DNA of 64,000 nt from Acidobacteriota bacterium (GCA_020637335.1 JACJWC010000018.1:1-64000), one strand, 5' to 3'; shown: positions 34,725-44,090, counted from the first letter of the stretch. Translations and numbers: made by a program. Notes: generated from the sequence alone by a model not told the origin.

Positions 34725-36460
34725 TCCAGATCCCAGGTGTATCCCTTTTCGTAAGTTTGCACGGCCAGCTCTTTAAGCAACTCGTCATCGTTCTCGTCGA
34801 TCATGCGCAGGTGCTGGTGGACCCGAGTTCGCACTTGGCCGGCAAAGATGGTGGCTATGTCTTTTTCGCTCGCTGCATGATCGGGTCCCTTTTCGTCAAG
34901 CGCAGACGTCACCCGACTCAACACACAGCCCAACACAAATAAATCGATCATGACATTGGCCATTCGGCCGGTCGCAAACTGTTTGCCGATGATATTTTTG
35001 CCGTGTTTGCGCAAAATTCGATCAGCCATCGCAGCCAGGTCACGGGTCAGGTCTTCAAAGAGTTCAGCCTCCACACGCAATAAAGCATGGCACTTGGAAA
35101 GTGATCGTTTGGCTGATTTATAACCAACCGCCCAATTGGCGCGCTTTTTGGCATAGTCGTAAAGTAACCCAAACCCTTTGATCGGATGATCAAAGATACC
35201 GGAAAGCGATTTTGCCATTTCGCGTAAACCTTGACCCACGTCGTTTAGGGCCGTCAAAGCGATAAACAAGCGCAGAATTTCGTTAGTGCCTTCAAAAATG
35301 CGGTTAATCCGGCAGTCACGTAAAATTTGCTCGTAGGGCAACTCGCGCATATAGCCCATCCCACCGGCAACCTGCAAGGCCTCATCTGCAGAGCGCCACA
35401 GTGCTTCACTGGCAAAAACCTTGGTAATAGCGGCTTCAACAGAATAGTCATCGTAGGGCACGTCTGACAGGGCTGCAACGGTCATGACCGCTGATTCTGC
35501 CGCATAACAATCCACTACCATCTGACCAATTTTGCCTTTGATCATGCCAAAGCTGCCGATCGGTTGTCCAAACTGCTGCCGTTCTGTGGCATGGGTGCTG
35601 GCTTTATGGATCAAATTCTTCATCGCACCGACACAGCCGCCGCCCAATCCAGATCGTCCACTGTTCAGAATGTTCATGGCGACCTTAAATCCACCATCCA
35701 AGGGCCCCAACAAATTCTCTTTGGGCACCTTGACATCCTCAAAATAGACCGAGGTCGTTGAACTCGCTCGCAAACCCATTTTATCTTCGTGCTCACTCAC
35801 GGAAACGCCTGGCATATCTCGTGTTACGATAAAGGCGGAAAGATGGGAACGCGCTTCTGCCTCGCCTGTTTTGGCAAAAACGGTGAAAAAATCGGCGATC
35901 CCGCCGTTGGTAATCCAAATTTTGCTGCCATTAAGCAGGAAATGATCGCCTTTATCGATCGCAGTGGTACGAATGGAGGCGGCGTCGGAACCTGCTGTAG
36001 GCTCGGTTAAACAAAAGGCAGCGATCATTTCTCCGCTGGCCAAGCGTTCATAGTAACGAGCCTTCTGCTCGTCTGTACCAAACAGTTTGAGTCCGCGCAT
36101 GCCAATTGAGCTGTGTGCGCCAATGGTAACGGCGATAGAAGCATCATGACGCGCAACCTGTTGCAAGGTGCGCGAATAGGCCCGATTGCCAAATCCCATT
36201 CCTCCAGCTGAATCGGGAATAATTAATCCGAACAAGCCGAACTGGCGCAATTCCTCGATCAATTCGGGTGGAAAAAAACCTTGGCGATCCCACGCCTGAA
36301 AATCGGCCTCACGGCCCGCTAAAAAATCATCAATCGCCTCCAAAACGGGATCCAAAAGCTCCTTTTCACCAGGATCCATTTTGGGGAATGGGAACAAAAC
36401 CTCCTGTTCGATTTCGCCAGCACAGAGCGATCGGATAAAAGAAATAGAACGGTCAACCAT
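34721..36460 (-). CDS. Acyl-CoA dehydrogenase, VLCAD/ACAD9-like
   Basis: The protein has 579 aa. The first 400 residues are a full acyl-CoA dehydrogenase: CLTEPTAGSDAASIRTTA binds FAD, and the catalytic Glu lies in CRINRIFEGTNEILR. An extra C-terminal domain of about 170 residues (FGLLYDYAKKRANWAVG onward) is the mark of the VLCAD group that acts on long-chain acyl-CoA. It probably performs the first step of beta-oxidation. It is 68 bp downstream of the hydroxyproline operon on the same strand and might be read from it, but no pathway link is obvious. Confidence 0.88.
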   Translation of the reverse strand: MVDRSISFIRSLCAGEIEQEVLFPFPKMDPGEKELLDPVLEAIDDFLAGREADFQAWDRQGFFPPELIEELRQFGLFGLIIPDSAGGMGFGNRAYSRTLQQVARHDASIAVTIGAHSSIGMRGLKLFGTDEQKARYYERLASGEMIAAFCLTEPTAGSDAASIRTTAIDKGDHFLLNGSKIWITNGGIADFFTVFAKTGEAEARSHLSAFIVTRDMPGVSVSEHEDKMGLRASSTTSVYFEDVKVPKENLLGPLDGGFKVAMNILNSGRSGLGGGCVGAMKNLIHKASTHATERQQFGQPIGSFGMIKGKIGQMVVDCYAAESAVMTVAALSDVPYDDYSVEAAITKVFASEALWRSADEALQVAGGMGYMRELPYEQILRDCRINRIFEGTNEILRLFIALTALNDVGQGLREMAKSLSGIFDHPIKGFGLLYDYAKKRANWAVGYKSAKRSLSKCHALLRVEAELFEDLTRDLAAMADRILRKHGKNIIGKQFATGRMANVMIDLFVLGCVLSRVTSALDEKGPDHAASEKDIATIFAGQVRTRVHQHLRMIDENDDELLKELAVQTYEKGYTWDLE

Positions 36461-36528
36461 GCCAAGCCTCCAATGTCAGGTGTTTTCTCCAGTCTACACC
36501 CACTTGGCGCCCAACCCAGCAAGAAGCC

Positions 36529-37758
36529 TTAGCCAAATCGGCCTGGGAAAAGGTGCGGATAAGGCACCGCATTGCCCGCCATGCTTTCTGCCACCAATTG
36601 ACCACAAACCGGGCCCAAGGTTAATCCCAACATCGCGTGCCCATAGTTGACCCATACATCGCTCGCTCCGGGCAATGGCCCCACGTAAGGTAGCCCATCG
36701 GGCGTACAGGGCCGTAATCCTGACCACACCGGCACTTCCGACCACATGGCGGGGTTCCAATTGCCAATAAAAGCTTGACATGATTTGTGAATACCCTGAA
36801 TGCGTCGATCCTGTATCTTTGTCTCAAACCCTGCCAATTCCATGGTACCAGCAACCCGCAGGCGGGAATCAAAGGGCGTAATCGCTACGCGTCCTTCCAC
36901 CAGGATTAAGGGATGCTTGAGTTGCATGGGCGGTTGGTCATGCGTTTGACTATAACCTCGGCCGGGTTGCAGTGGTAAATTCAGACCCAAACCCCTAAGA
37001 ATCTGAGAACTATGCGCCCCTGCGGTCAAAAGGATGTGCTCACTGGACGTCGTTTTTCCCGATTCGAGTTGGATTTGATGGCGACTTTGAACCCGTTTCA
37101 ACGAAATCACCTTTTCCTGCTCAAAAACCACGCCGCGTTTCCGCAATGCCTTTTCCAAGGCGACACAGAATCGGCCGGGATCGACAACATCGTCACCGGG
37201 AAAAAAAACGCCACCTTTAGCGCGCCAATCCACATCCGGCTCCAATTGAGACAAACTGACTTCGTACGCCTGAAGACCCAACCCGCGGGCCTTTTCAGCG
37301 ACTTTTAACTCCTCTTCCAAGCTGTGCGCGCTGCCACAAACCATCACCAAGCCAGGATGCGCAACGTGAAAGTCCAAACCGGAGTCGGCCATTTCGGCAA
37401 ACAGGATTTTGCTTTTCAAACATAAATCGCGCAGTACCGGACTTGCCGAATCTACATGGGATTGGTTGCTGGAACGCCAAAAGCGATAAAGCCAACCTAA
37501 AAGCTCTAAATCCAGGCGCGGTTTGATGTAAAACGGGCTCTCCCGATTGAACATCCATTTGATTCCCTGCCAAACCACACCGGGTGCCGCGAGGGGAATG
37601 ATATGCGAAGGCGCGACCAGACCGGCGTTGCCTGTTGCAGCTCCGCTTGCGGGTTTCTCGGCTTCGAGAATACGTACTTGAAATCCATTTTCTTGCAGAA
37701 AATAGGCACTGCACAGGCCCATGATCCCGCTACCCACCACCACACATTCTTTTGCCAT
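36529..37758 (-). CDS. FAD-dependent D-amino acid (cis-4-hydroxy-D-proline) dehydrogenase
   Basis: The protein has 409 aa from the ATG at 37758, one base after the epimerase stop (TGACATG). The dinucleotide fold VVGSGIMGLCSAYFLQ is at residues 6-21. Later YVGPLPGASDVWVNYGHAMLGLTLGP is the usual C-terminal DAO/DadA motif. By family and by position after the epimerase it should oxidise cis-4-hydroxy-D-proline to pyrroline-4-hydroxy-2-carboxylate, giving electrons to a quinone or similar acceptor. A general D-amino acid dehydrogenase is the other option; the operon context favours hydroxyproline. Confidence 0.85.
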   Translation of the reverse strand: MAKECVVVGSGIMGLCSAYFLQENGFQVRILEAEKPASGAATGNAGLVAPSHIIPLAAPGVVWQGIKWMFNRESPFYIKPRLDLELLGWLYRFWRSSNQSHVDSASPVLRDLCLKSKILFAEMADSGLDFHVAHPGLVMVCGSAHSLEEELKVAEKARGLGLQAYEVSLSQLEPDVDWRAKGGVFFPGDDVVDPGRFCVALEKALRKRGVVFEQEKVISLKRVQSRHQIQLESGKTTSSEHILLTAGAHSSQILRGLGLNLPLQPGRGYSQTHDQPPMQLKHPLILVEGRVAITPFDSRLRVAGTMELAGFETKIQDRRIQGIHKSCQAFIGNWNPAMWSEVPVWSGLRPCTPDGLPYVGPLPGASDVWVNYGHAMLGLTLGPVCGQLVAESMAGNAVPYPHLFPGRFG

Positions 37759-37759
37759 G

Positions 37760-38767
37760 TCACACCACCGAAAATCCAAAGGCGTAGGGATCCGTTTCGT
37801 CAATCGTCAGCGTGTTGTAACCATAAATGCGCGCCCATCCGCGAATCTCGGGAATAATCGCATCGTATTCACCTACTTTTAGCCGGGCCGCAATCCGGCC
37901 TTCAAAGGTAGAGCCAATAATGCTTTCGTGGATAAAAACATCCCCTTCATTTAATTTGCCTAATGCGGCCCATTGGGCCATGCGTGCGGATGTCCCCGTT
38001 CCACACGGCGATCGATCGATGGCTTTTTCACCATAAAACACAGCGTTTCGCGCACTGCTTGATGCCGCTAATGGCGCGCCTGTCCATTGAATGTGGCGCA
38101 ACCCGCAGATATCGGGATCACTCGGATGCTGAAAGGTGTAGCGCTCGTTTATTGCCGTGCGCAATGCGCGCGCCATCAAAATCAAGTCGCTGGCCGAATA
38201 GTGCTCCAGCCCTGCAAAATTCGGCTGCGGATCAATAATCGCGTAGAAATTTCCACCGTAAGCCACATCAAAACGGATTGGGCCAAGTTGAGGCGATTCT
38301 ATTTCCAAATCCCGCTGGAATAAAAACGAAGGAACATTCTCGATCGCAACAGATGTAACTTTGCCCTGCTCTTGTGTGTAACGGGCAATCACCAGGCCCG
38401 CCGGTACTTCCAAACGCAGGACACCTTGAACTTTGGGCACAACCAGTTGCTCCTCGATTAAGACAGTGACTGTCCCAATGGTGCCGTGGCCGCACATCGG
38501 CAAACACCCACTTGTTTCGATAAATAGGATCCCCACATCGTTTTGCGGATCGGCTGGCGGATAAATTAAAGTCCCCGACATCATGTCGTGGCCACGTGGC
38601 TCAAACATTAGACCCTGACGAATCCAATCAAAGTGCTCGATAAACTCAAGCCGGCGTTCCATCATGGTTCGTCCCTGTAAAAGCGGGGCGCCACCAGCAA
38701 CAACCCGAACCGGATTCCCGCACGTGTGTGCGTCGATACAAAAAAAACGTTTGTTGATCACTCCCAT
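37760..38767 (-). CDS. 4-hydroxyproline 2-epimerase (proline racemase family)
   Basis: The protein has 335 aa. Both catalytic cysteines are present: Cys92 in MCGHGTIG and Cys255 in DRSPCGTGTSARMA, which separates epimerases and racemases from the Thr-containing dehydratases. IDAHTCGNPVRVV near the N-terminus is also typical. It converts trans-4-hydroxy-L-proline to cis-4-hydroxy-D-proline, the entry step for using collagen-derived or plant-wall hydroxyproline. Its first codons overlap the end of the GntR gene by 10 bp. Proline racemase activity cannot be excluded, but the operon fixes the likely role. Confidence 0.9.
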   Translation of the reverse strand: MGVINKRFFCIDAHTCGNPVRVVAGGAPLLQGRTMMERRLEFIEHFDWIRQGLMFEPRGHDMMSGTLIYPPADPQNDVGILFIETSGCLPMCGHGTIGTVTVLIEEQLVVPKVQGVLRLEVPAGLVIARYTQEQGKVTSVAIENVPSFLFQRDLEIESPQLGPIRFDVAYGGNFYAIIDPQPNFAGLEHYSASDLILMARALRTAINERYTFQHPSDPDICGLRHIQWTGAPLAASSSARNAVFYGEKAIDRSPCGTGTSARMAQWAALGKLNEGDVFIHESIIGSTFEGRIAARLKVGEYDAIIPEIRGWARIYGYNTLTIDETDPYAFGFSVV

Positions 38768-39414
38768 ACCTCAATAAGACCTCGCGCCATATTATTTAAA
38801 AAGCCCATTAAGCCATGTAATCCTTCCAAGGCCATTTCCTCGTCTTCGGCTTGCAAGCCTTCCATCATGCGAATATGAAAAGACGCAGGTTGGGTCAATT
38901 TTTCATCGCGGCCAGCATAAAACCACAAACGACGGGAATGCGCGTGTAGCGGCGCCAAAGCAGCTGTGGCGTAGCGGTTGCGTGCCGCATCACACAGAAT
39001 CACGTCGAACTCATGGTCCAGGCGCATAAATTGTTTGGTATCCGAATTTTCAGCGGCCGTATGCATGGCATGCGCAACCCTGGCCAGCTCTTTTTTGTGC
39101 TCTGGTTTACTCCGTTTACAGGCTTTGCTGATTAAAAGGGCTTCCAGTGCCTGTCGCGTCTCCAACATCAGGAAAAAATCGCCGACATTGATATCGGTGA
39201 CGATCATGCCTTTTCGGGGCAACACGTTGATTAAGCCCTGGTGTTTCAACAATTGAAGCGCTTCTCGGACGGGTGTCCTGCCGATGTTTAACTGCTCCAC
39301 CAGTTCCATTTCTGTAAAGATCTGGCCCGGTTTCATCTCAAGGGTCACGATTTTCTCTTCGATCAGGTTGTAAGCCTTTCCAGCTAAGGACTTGGAGGGC
39401 AGTGTGGCAAGCAT
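38758..39414 (-). CDS. GntR-family regulator (FCD subfamily) of hydroxyproline genes
   Basis: The protein has 218 aa with AGGAGT before the ATG. The winged helix-turn-helix LVEQLNIGRTPVREALQLLKHQGLINVLPRKGMIV is at about residues 38-72. The C-terminal FCD helical domain carries the metal and ligand His/Asp (LDHEFDVIL and SFHIRMMEGL). It sits inside the operon between the aldehyde dehydrogenase and the epimerase and overlaps the latter, so it is co-made with the enzymes. It probably responds to hydroxyproline or a pathway intermediate; a 10-bp palindrome at 41905-41914 is a candidate target. Confidence 0.88.
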   Translation of the reverse strand: MLATLPSKSLAGKAYNLIEEKIVTLEMKPGQIFTEMELVEQLNIGRTPVREALQLLKHQGLINVLPRKGMIVTDINVGDFFLMLETRQALEALLISKACKRSKPEHKKELARVAHAMHTAAENSDTKQFMRLDHEFDVILCDAARNRYATAALAPLHAHSRRLWFYAGRDEKLTQPASFHIRMMEGLQAEDEEMALEGLHGLMGFLNNMARGLIEVWE

Positions 39415-39423
39415 GTTTACTCC

Positions 39424-40998
39424 TTAAAGCGGGGCCTGGGTCATCTCCCCATTAATCGTACGCCAAATCCCCAATGGATTTTGGTTTTGTAAGGCGGGAG
39501 GCAAAGCTTCGTGCGGCCAATTCTGAAAACATTGAGGCTGGATCCAACGCCGCAAGGCCGAAGATCCCACCGAAGTAAACCGTGCATCGGTACTCGCCGG
39601 ATACGGGCCTCCATGCTGCATCGCATGGCAAACCTCTACACCGGTAGGGACTCCGTTAAACAACAAACGACCCGCACGTTGACGCATAACGCCAATACAT
39701 TCCGAATAATTGGCCAATTCAGCAGGATCTGCCCAAAACGTGGCCGTTAACTGGCCTTTTAAGGTATCCAACACGCGCTTGAGCTCCGATCGGTCCTGGC
39801 AGCGAACAACCAAGCTGAACGGGCCAAACACTTCTTCTTGCCAATTGGGGTTTTCCAAAAATTGGCCCGCTGAACACACACCCAAAACGCCAGAAACCCG
39901 ATAGAGGTCATGCGCGCCTGGCGACACGAGCAGACCAATCCCGCTCTGAACCCGATTTGAACAGGATTCTTGGAAGTGTCGGTAGGTCCTTTCGTTCAAC
40001 ATGGGTTCGGGTCCCAGCTTTTTGGCCTGTTCCACCATTTGGTCAAGGAATGCGTCCGTTTCTGGACCTTCCTCCACCAGGATCAGGCCTGGATTTGTGC
40101 AAAATTGGCCCGCATTTTGACAAACCGATCCCACCAAGGTTCGAGCCAAATCGCCTAAAGGCCTTTGCGCCGAAACCGTGACCACCATGGGGTTGATCGA
40201 TCCCATCTCGGCAAAAAACGGAATGGGGTTCGGTCGTGAGGCAGCCAAGTCAAACAGGGCGCGTCCAGCATGTAGCGAACCCGTAAACCCCACAGCCCGA
40301 ATGGGTTCACCCAGTACGAGCGACCGCCCCACTTGAGGGCCCGGTCCCTGTAACATTTGAAAAGTTCCTTCGGGCATTCCAGTGGCCAGACCCGCTTGAC
40401 GGATACAGTCCGCAACCAAGGCACTCGTGCCTAAATGACCCTCATGCCCTTTCACAATGACCGGACAACCCACCGCAAGCGCGGAAGCCGTGTCGCCACC
40501 AGCCACTGAAAAAGCCAATGGGAAATTGCCGGCCGAAAAGACTAACACCGGTCCCAGCGCTGCAAAACAGGTTCGAATATCGGGTTTTGGCAAAGGTTTT
40601 CGCTCTGGATCGGCCAAATCCAGGACCGGTGCGCGCCAGCTCTCGGATCGCGCCAATTGCGCAAATAACCGCAACTGATTACACGTTCGGCCCCGCTCTC
40701 CGGCCAAACGCGCCATAGGCAAACCGGTTTCCCGATGACAGCGATCCAACAGAGAATCACCCAGCGTTTCAATAGCCTGTGCAATCTGTTCCAAAAACTG
40801 GGCGCGTTTTTCGCCCGCCAACCCAGAAAAATGCTCAAATGCGTGCTGGGCCAGGCGCAGAGCACGGCTTATTTCGTCGGTGTTGGCCGTAACAAAATGT
40901 TCCGGCAAGTGTTTGCCTTCCATTGGGTTAAAGGACAGCTGAAACTCGCTGCCCAAATGGGACCATTCCCAGCCAATCAGGTTACCGAGAGGGATCAT
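39424..40998 (-). CDS. 2-oxoglutarate semialdehyde (2,5-dioxovalerate) dehydrogenase
   Basis: The protein has 524 aa. ALDH signatures: AGNFPLAFSVAGGDTASALA for the cofactor region, a general-base Glu in FFAEMGSINPM, and the catalytic Cys in QNAGQFCTNPG. The QFCTNPG form and the length of about 520 aa match the type of KGSADH that uses NADP. It oxidises 2-oxoglutarate semialdehyde to 2-oxoglutarate, the last step of the pathway. The start overlaps the stop of the DapA-like gene (ATGA), and the end is 9 bp before the GntR gene. Confidence 0.9.
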   Translation of the reverse strand: MIPLGNLIGWEWSHLGSEFQLSFNPMEGKHLPEHFVTANTDEISRALRLAQHAFEHFSGLAGEKRAQFLEQIAQAIETLGDSLLDRCHRETGLPMARLAGERGRTCNQLRLFAQLARSESWRAPVLDLADPERKPLPKPDIRTCFAALGPVLVFSAGNFPLAFSVAGGDTASALAVGCPVIVKGHEGHLGTSALVADCIRQAGLATGMPEGTFQMLQGPGPQVGRSLVLGEPIRAVGFTGSLHAGRALFDLAASRPNPIPFFAEMGSINPMVVTVSAQRPLGDLARTLVGSVCQNAGQFCTNPGLILVEEGPETDAFLDQMVEQAKKLGPEPMLNERTYRHFQESCSNRVQSGIGLLVSPGAHDLYRVSGVLGVCSAGQFLENPNWQEEVFGPFSLVVRCQDRSELKRVLDTLKGQLTATFWADPAELANYSECIGVMRQRAGRLLFNGVPTGVEVCHAMQHGGPYPASTDARFTSVGSSALRRWIQPQCFQNWPHEALPPALQNQNPLGIWRTINGEMTQAPL

Positions 40999-41891
40999 AC
41001 TAATTCCTCCAAACGGGGTCGCTTCGCTAAGGCTTCTTTTATCACCTGTGAGACCCGATCGTATTCGTGGCCAACAAGCGCTTGACGCGGCGGGCGCACC
41101 CGATCATTGCCACGGCCCACGGCTTGGGTCGCCATTTTGATGTTTTGGACCAGTTTGGTCGAGACATCTAAGTCCAAAAGAGGTAAGAACCACTTGTATA
41201 TTTGTTTGGCTTCCTCTAATCGCCCCTTTTGGATCAGGTTGTAAATGGCCACGGTCTCCTCCGGAAAAGCACAAACAAGACCCGCCACCCATCCGCGCGC
41301 ACCCATCACCAAGCTTTCCAGAGCGATGTTATCAACCCCACATAAAATGGAGAGCCGCTCGCCATAGCGATGAATCAGACGGGTCATATTGCGCATATCC
41401 CGAGTCGATTCTTTGACCGCCACCACATTTTCGAACTGACACAACCTAGCGAATATAGCATCCGTAATTTCAATCTTATAATCCACGGGATTGTTATAAA
41501 GCAAAATGGGTTTGGAGGTTGCGGACACAACGGCTTCAAAGTAGGCAAGGGTCTCTGCTTCATCACTCACGTAACGCATGGGTGGCAACAGCATAAATCC
41601 ATCAACGCCCAGATCGGTAAGCGCTTTCACAAAAGAAACTGCGCGCGCCGTTGAAGACTCGGCAACATTAACGGCAATCGGACATTGAGGCGCAGCTTGA
41701 CGTGCAGCCTGAAACAGGGCGATTTTTTCTTCAGCCTCCAGACTGGAAGCTTCACCGAGCGTTCCAGCCAGGATCAAGCCATGAACGCCAGCCTGAACCT
41801 GGTATTGGACCTGTTCGTGAAAGAGCGAGAGATCGAGAGAGAAATCGGGTCGAAAAGGGCTGGTCAACGCGGGCCAAACACCGTGGAACAT
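40995..41891 (-). CDS. Pyrroline-4-hydroxy-2-carboxylate deaminase (DapA family)
   Basis: The protein has 298 aa from the ATG at 41891 with GGAGGA upstream; a start eight codons earlier is less well placed. The TIM-barrel family motifs are the GTLGE loop (44-48), Tyr132 in LLYNNP and the Schiff-base Lys160 in VVAVKEST. By family it could be a dihydrodipicolinate synthase, but within this operon it fits the deaminase that turns pyrroline-4-hydroxy-2-carboxylate into 2-oxoglutarate semialdehyde. It is the first gene of the unit. Confidence 0.85.
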   Translation of the reverse strand: MFHGVWPALTSPFRPDFSLDLSLFHEQVQYQVQAGVHGLILAGTLGEASSLEAEEKIALFQAARQAAPQCPIAVNVAESSTARAVSFVKALTDLGVDGFMLLPPMRYVSDEAETLAYFEAVVSATSKPILLYNNPVDYKIEITDAIFARLCQFENVVAVKESTRDMRNMTRLIHRYGERLSILCGVDNIALESLVMGARGWVAGLVCAFPEETVAIYNLIQKGRLEEAKQIYKWFLPLLDLDVSTKLVQNIKMATQAVGRGNDRVRPPRQALVGHEYDRVSQVIKEALAKRPRLEELV

Positions 41892-41904
41892 GCGGGGTCC
41901 TCCT

Positions 41905-41952
41905 TGATATATCACCAGACTATTCTTTGCATCTTGCCCGGCGCGCTGTCAA
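41905..41952 (-). promoter_or_regulatory. Candidate promoter and operator of the hydroxyproline operon
   Basis: On the minus strand TTGACA (41952 down to 41947) is a perfect -35 box. The best -10 is poor (TGCAAAGAAT, an extended form at 18-base spacing), as expected of a regulated promoter. A perfect 10-bp palindrome TGATATATCA (41905-41914) sits between it and the ribosome site and could be the GntR-family operator. Confidence 0.4.
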
Positions 41953-42108
41953 GTCCTTTTTGCCGGACTCTGGCTTTTCAGACCCTCCGAGCCAGACCGC
42001 TCTTGACCCCAGCCTCATTCCTTGAGAAAGTGGGGGCGGAAACCCCTTGCGAAAAAGATCCATCCCTTTGACCCTGCTCAGGTTAAAATGGAGGACTTGA
42101 CGTATCCA

Positions 42109-42118
42109 ACCGTACGGT
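42109..42118. promoter_or_regulatory. Palindrome just upstream of the GTPase-kinase fusion gene
   Basis: ACCGTACGGT is a perfect 10-bp palindrome, 13 bases before the ATG at 42132 and adjoining the CGAGG ribosome site. It may be an operator that blocks translation or transcription, or chance. The rest of the 240-bp gap has no gene. Confidence 0.3.
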
Positions 42119-42131
42119 CACGAGGTTTTTA

Positions 42132-44090
42132 ATGGTTCAGTTCAACACCAAAGACAATGAAATCCTGGTCAAGATCGTTTTTTATGGGCCCGGACTCTCT
42201 GGGAAAACCACCAATCTGCAGAAATTGCACGAGATGATGGACCCCAGCCAGAAAACAGATTTGTTCAGTGTGAACACCATGGAGGACCGCACGCTCTTTT
42301 TCGACCTGTTACCGGTCGATTTGGGCTACATCTATGGCAATTCCATTAAATTGCAGATTTATACCGTGCCGGGTCAGGTCCATTACGATTCCACCCGCCG
42401 CATTGTGCTGAGTGGCGCGGATGGCGTCATTTTTATTGCCGACTCGGACAAAAATAAGCTGCACGAAAATGTGCAGAGCATCAACAACCTCTATCACAAC
42501 CTTCAGGCCAATCGTCTGAACATTAAAGAAGTGCCGCTGGTCATGCAGTACAACAAACGCGATTTGCCTGACGCGTTACCGGTTGAGATCCTCAATCAGA
42601 AATTAAACTTCCGTCAGGTCCCCCACTTTGGCGCCGTTGCGATTAAAGGCGATGGGGTTTTGGATACGTTTGTTGAGGCCGTCAAGATGACTGTCCGATA
42701 CATTTTTGAAAAGTATCAACTCTCCAAAAATTTCAAGAACGTTGAAGGCGTCATTCAAAAATTGGAAGAATCGATTCGGGAAAAATCCGCCGAATCCAAG
42801 CGGCTTGCGGAGAACCCGCCGCAAATGGATGTGGACCAGACCTTTTCACCTCGGGTGGGTCGCGGCGGTAAAACCGTTCTGAAATATACCCATACCATTG
42901 ATGATGACGACCGCTCCTCCCAGGATAAACTCCTGCAAAAAGCGCTGACCTCCAATATGGAAACGGCGCGTTTGTACGCCGAGCTCAAGGCCAGCCAAGC
43001 CGCTTTGATGAAAAAGAACGAGGAACTTTCAATCCTCTACAAACAACTGGAGAAGAGTAACAACGACAACCTCAAAATTCGGCGCTTCCTGGAGAGCTTG
43101 GTGAACTTCGCGGGCGAGGCCATTGTCACCTTTAACGATTTATGGGTGATCCAAAATTGGAACCAAGCCGCTGAGGAAATGTTTAAGTACAAACGGGATG
43201 AAATCCTCAACCAAAACATCAATATTTTGTTCCCTCAAAGCCAACTGGCCGATTTAAACAAAGTCCTTTCTTTTGTGGTCAGCGGCAAAGTAGTTAAAGG
43301 TTTTGAAACACGACTCCAGGACAAAGAAGGCAACGCCTTGGCCGTAAACGTTACCTTCAGCCCGATCAAAAACAAAAATGAAACGATTATTGCGTTTACC
43401 GCCATCATTCGCGATTTGTCCCTGCTGAGCAATGTGCGTAAGAAATTGTTTTCCCTGCAGCGTTTTGAGAGCTTAGCCCACCTCTTGCCCGGATTCCTTC
43501 AGGCGGTCAAGGCCCACATGGAGGGCGGCGGTGATGTCGAAGCGATGTTAGGCGAAAAGAAAAAGGCCAATAAATCCGAAAAACAAATCAAGCGCGGGAT
43601 TGCCACCCTGCAGACCATGATGGACACCAAATCCGAGGCCAAACCGGTTCAGATCAACGAAGTCATTCAGGACATTCAATCGTTAGTTGAAGAAACCACG
43701 CAAAGTCTTGGCATTCAACTGGTCAGCCAATTAAATGCTGAATTGCCCGTAGCCAAAATTTCGCGCAAGTTAATTACCCATACCCTGCTCAACCTTGTGT
43801 TTAATGCGTTGGATGCCCTGAATGGTCATGCTTCACCCAAACTGACCATAGGAACGCACTTTTTGGACGGTGAGTACATCATCCAAATCATTGATAACGG
43901 TTCGGGTTCAGCCATTATGGACATGGACAAATTCTTTTCCACCATGGAAGAAAACGAAACGGAAGGCACCAATATCCTGAGAATCAATACGGCACGCGAG
44001 TTGGCCAAGGAATTCGGCGGTGTATTAAGGGTCGACACGGCACCGGGCAAGGGCACAAAGGTAACTTTGCGCATGCCCCAGGCTACCTAA
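42132..44090 (+). CDS. MglA-like small GTPase fused to PAS and a degenerate histidine kinase
   Basis: The protein has 652 aa. Residues 1-195 are an MglA-type GTPase: P-loop GPGLSGKTT (19-27), TVPGQ (78-82) in place of DxxG as in MglA, and NKRD (141-144). A coiled coil follows (about 265-315), then a PAS domain (about 318-430). The C-terminal 210 residues look like a kinase core: RFESLAHLLPGFLQAVKAH aligns to the H-box but puts Gln457 where the phosphorylated His should be; an N-box (LNLVFNALDAL, Asn558) and DNGSG (588-592) are kept, while the ATP-lid GTGLGL is replaced by EGTNILRI. It may work as a GTP-controlled scaffold or nucleotide sensor. MglA controls polarity and gliding motility. Confidence 0.82.
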   Translation: MVQFNTKDNEILVKIVFYGPGLSGKTTNLQKLHEMMDPSQKTDLFSVNTMEDRTLFFDLLPVDLGYIYGNSIKLQIYTVPGQVHYDSTRRIVLSGADGVIFIADSDKNKLHENVQSINNLYHNLQANRLNIKEVPLVMQYNKRDLPDALPVEILNQKLNFRQVPHFGAVAIKGDGVLDTFVEAVKMTVRYIFEKYQLSKNFKNVEGVIQKLEESIREKSAESKRLAENPPQMDVDQTFSPRVGRGGKTVLKYTHTIDDDDRSSQDKLLQKALTSNMETARLYAELKASQAALMKKNEELSILYKQLEKSNNDNLKIRRFLESLVNFAGEAIVTFNDLWVIQNWNQAAEEMFKYKRDEILNQNINILFPQSQLADLNKVLSFVVSGKVVKGFETRLQDKEGNALAVNVTFSPIKNKNETIIAFTAIIRDLSLLSNVRKKLFSLQRFESLAHLLPGFLQAVKAHMEGGGDVEAMLGEKKKANKSEKQIKRGIATLQTMMDTKSEAKPVQINEVIQDIQSLVEETTQSLGIQLVSQLNAELPVAKISRKLITHTLLNLVFNALDALNGHASPKLTIGTHFLDGEYIIQIIDNGSGSAIMDMDKFFSTMEENETEGTNILRINTARELAKEFGGVLRVDTAPGKGTKVTLRMPQAT

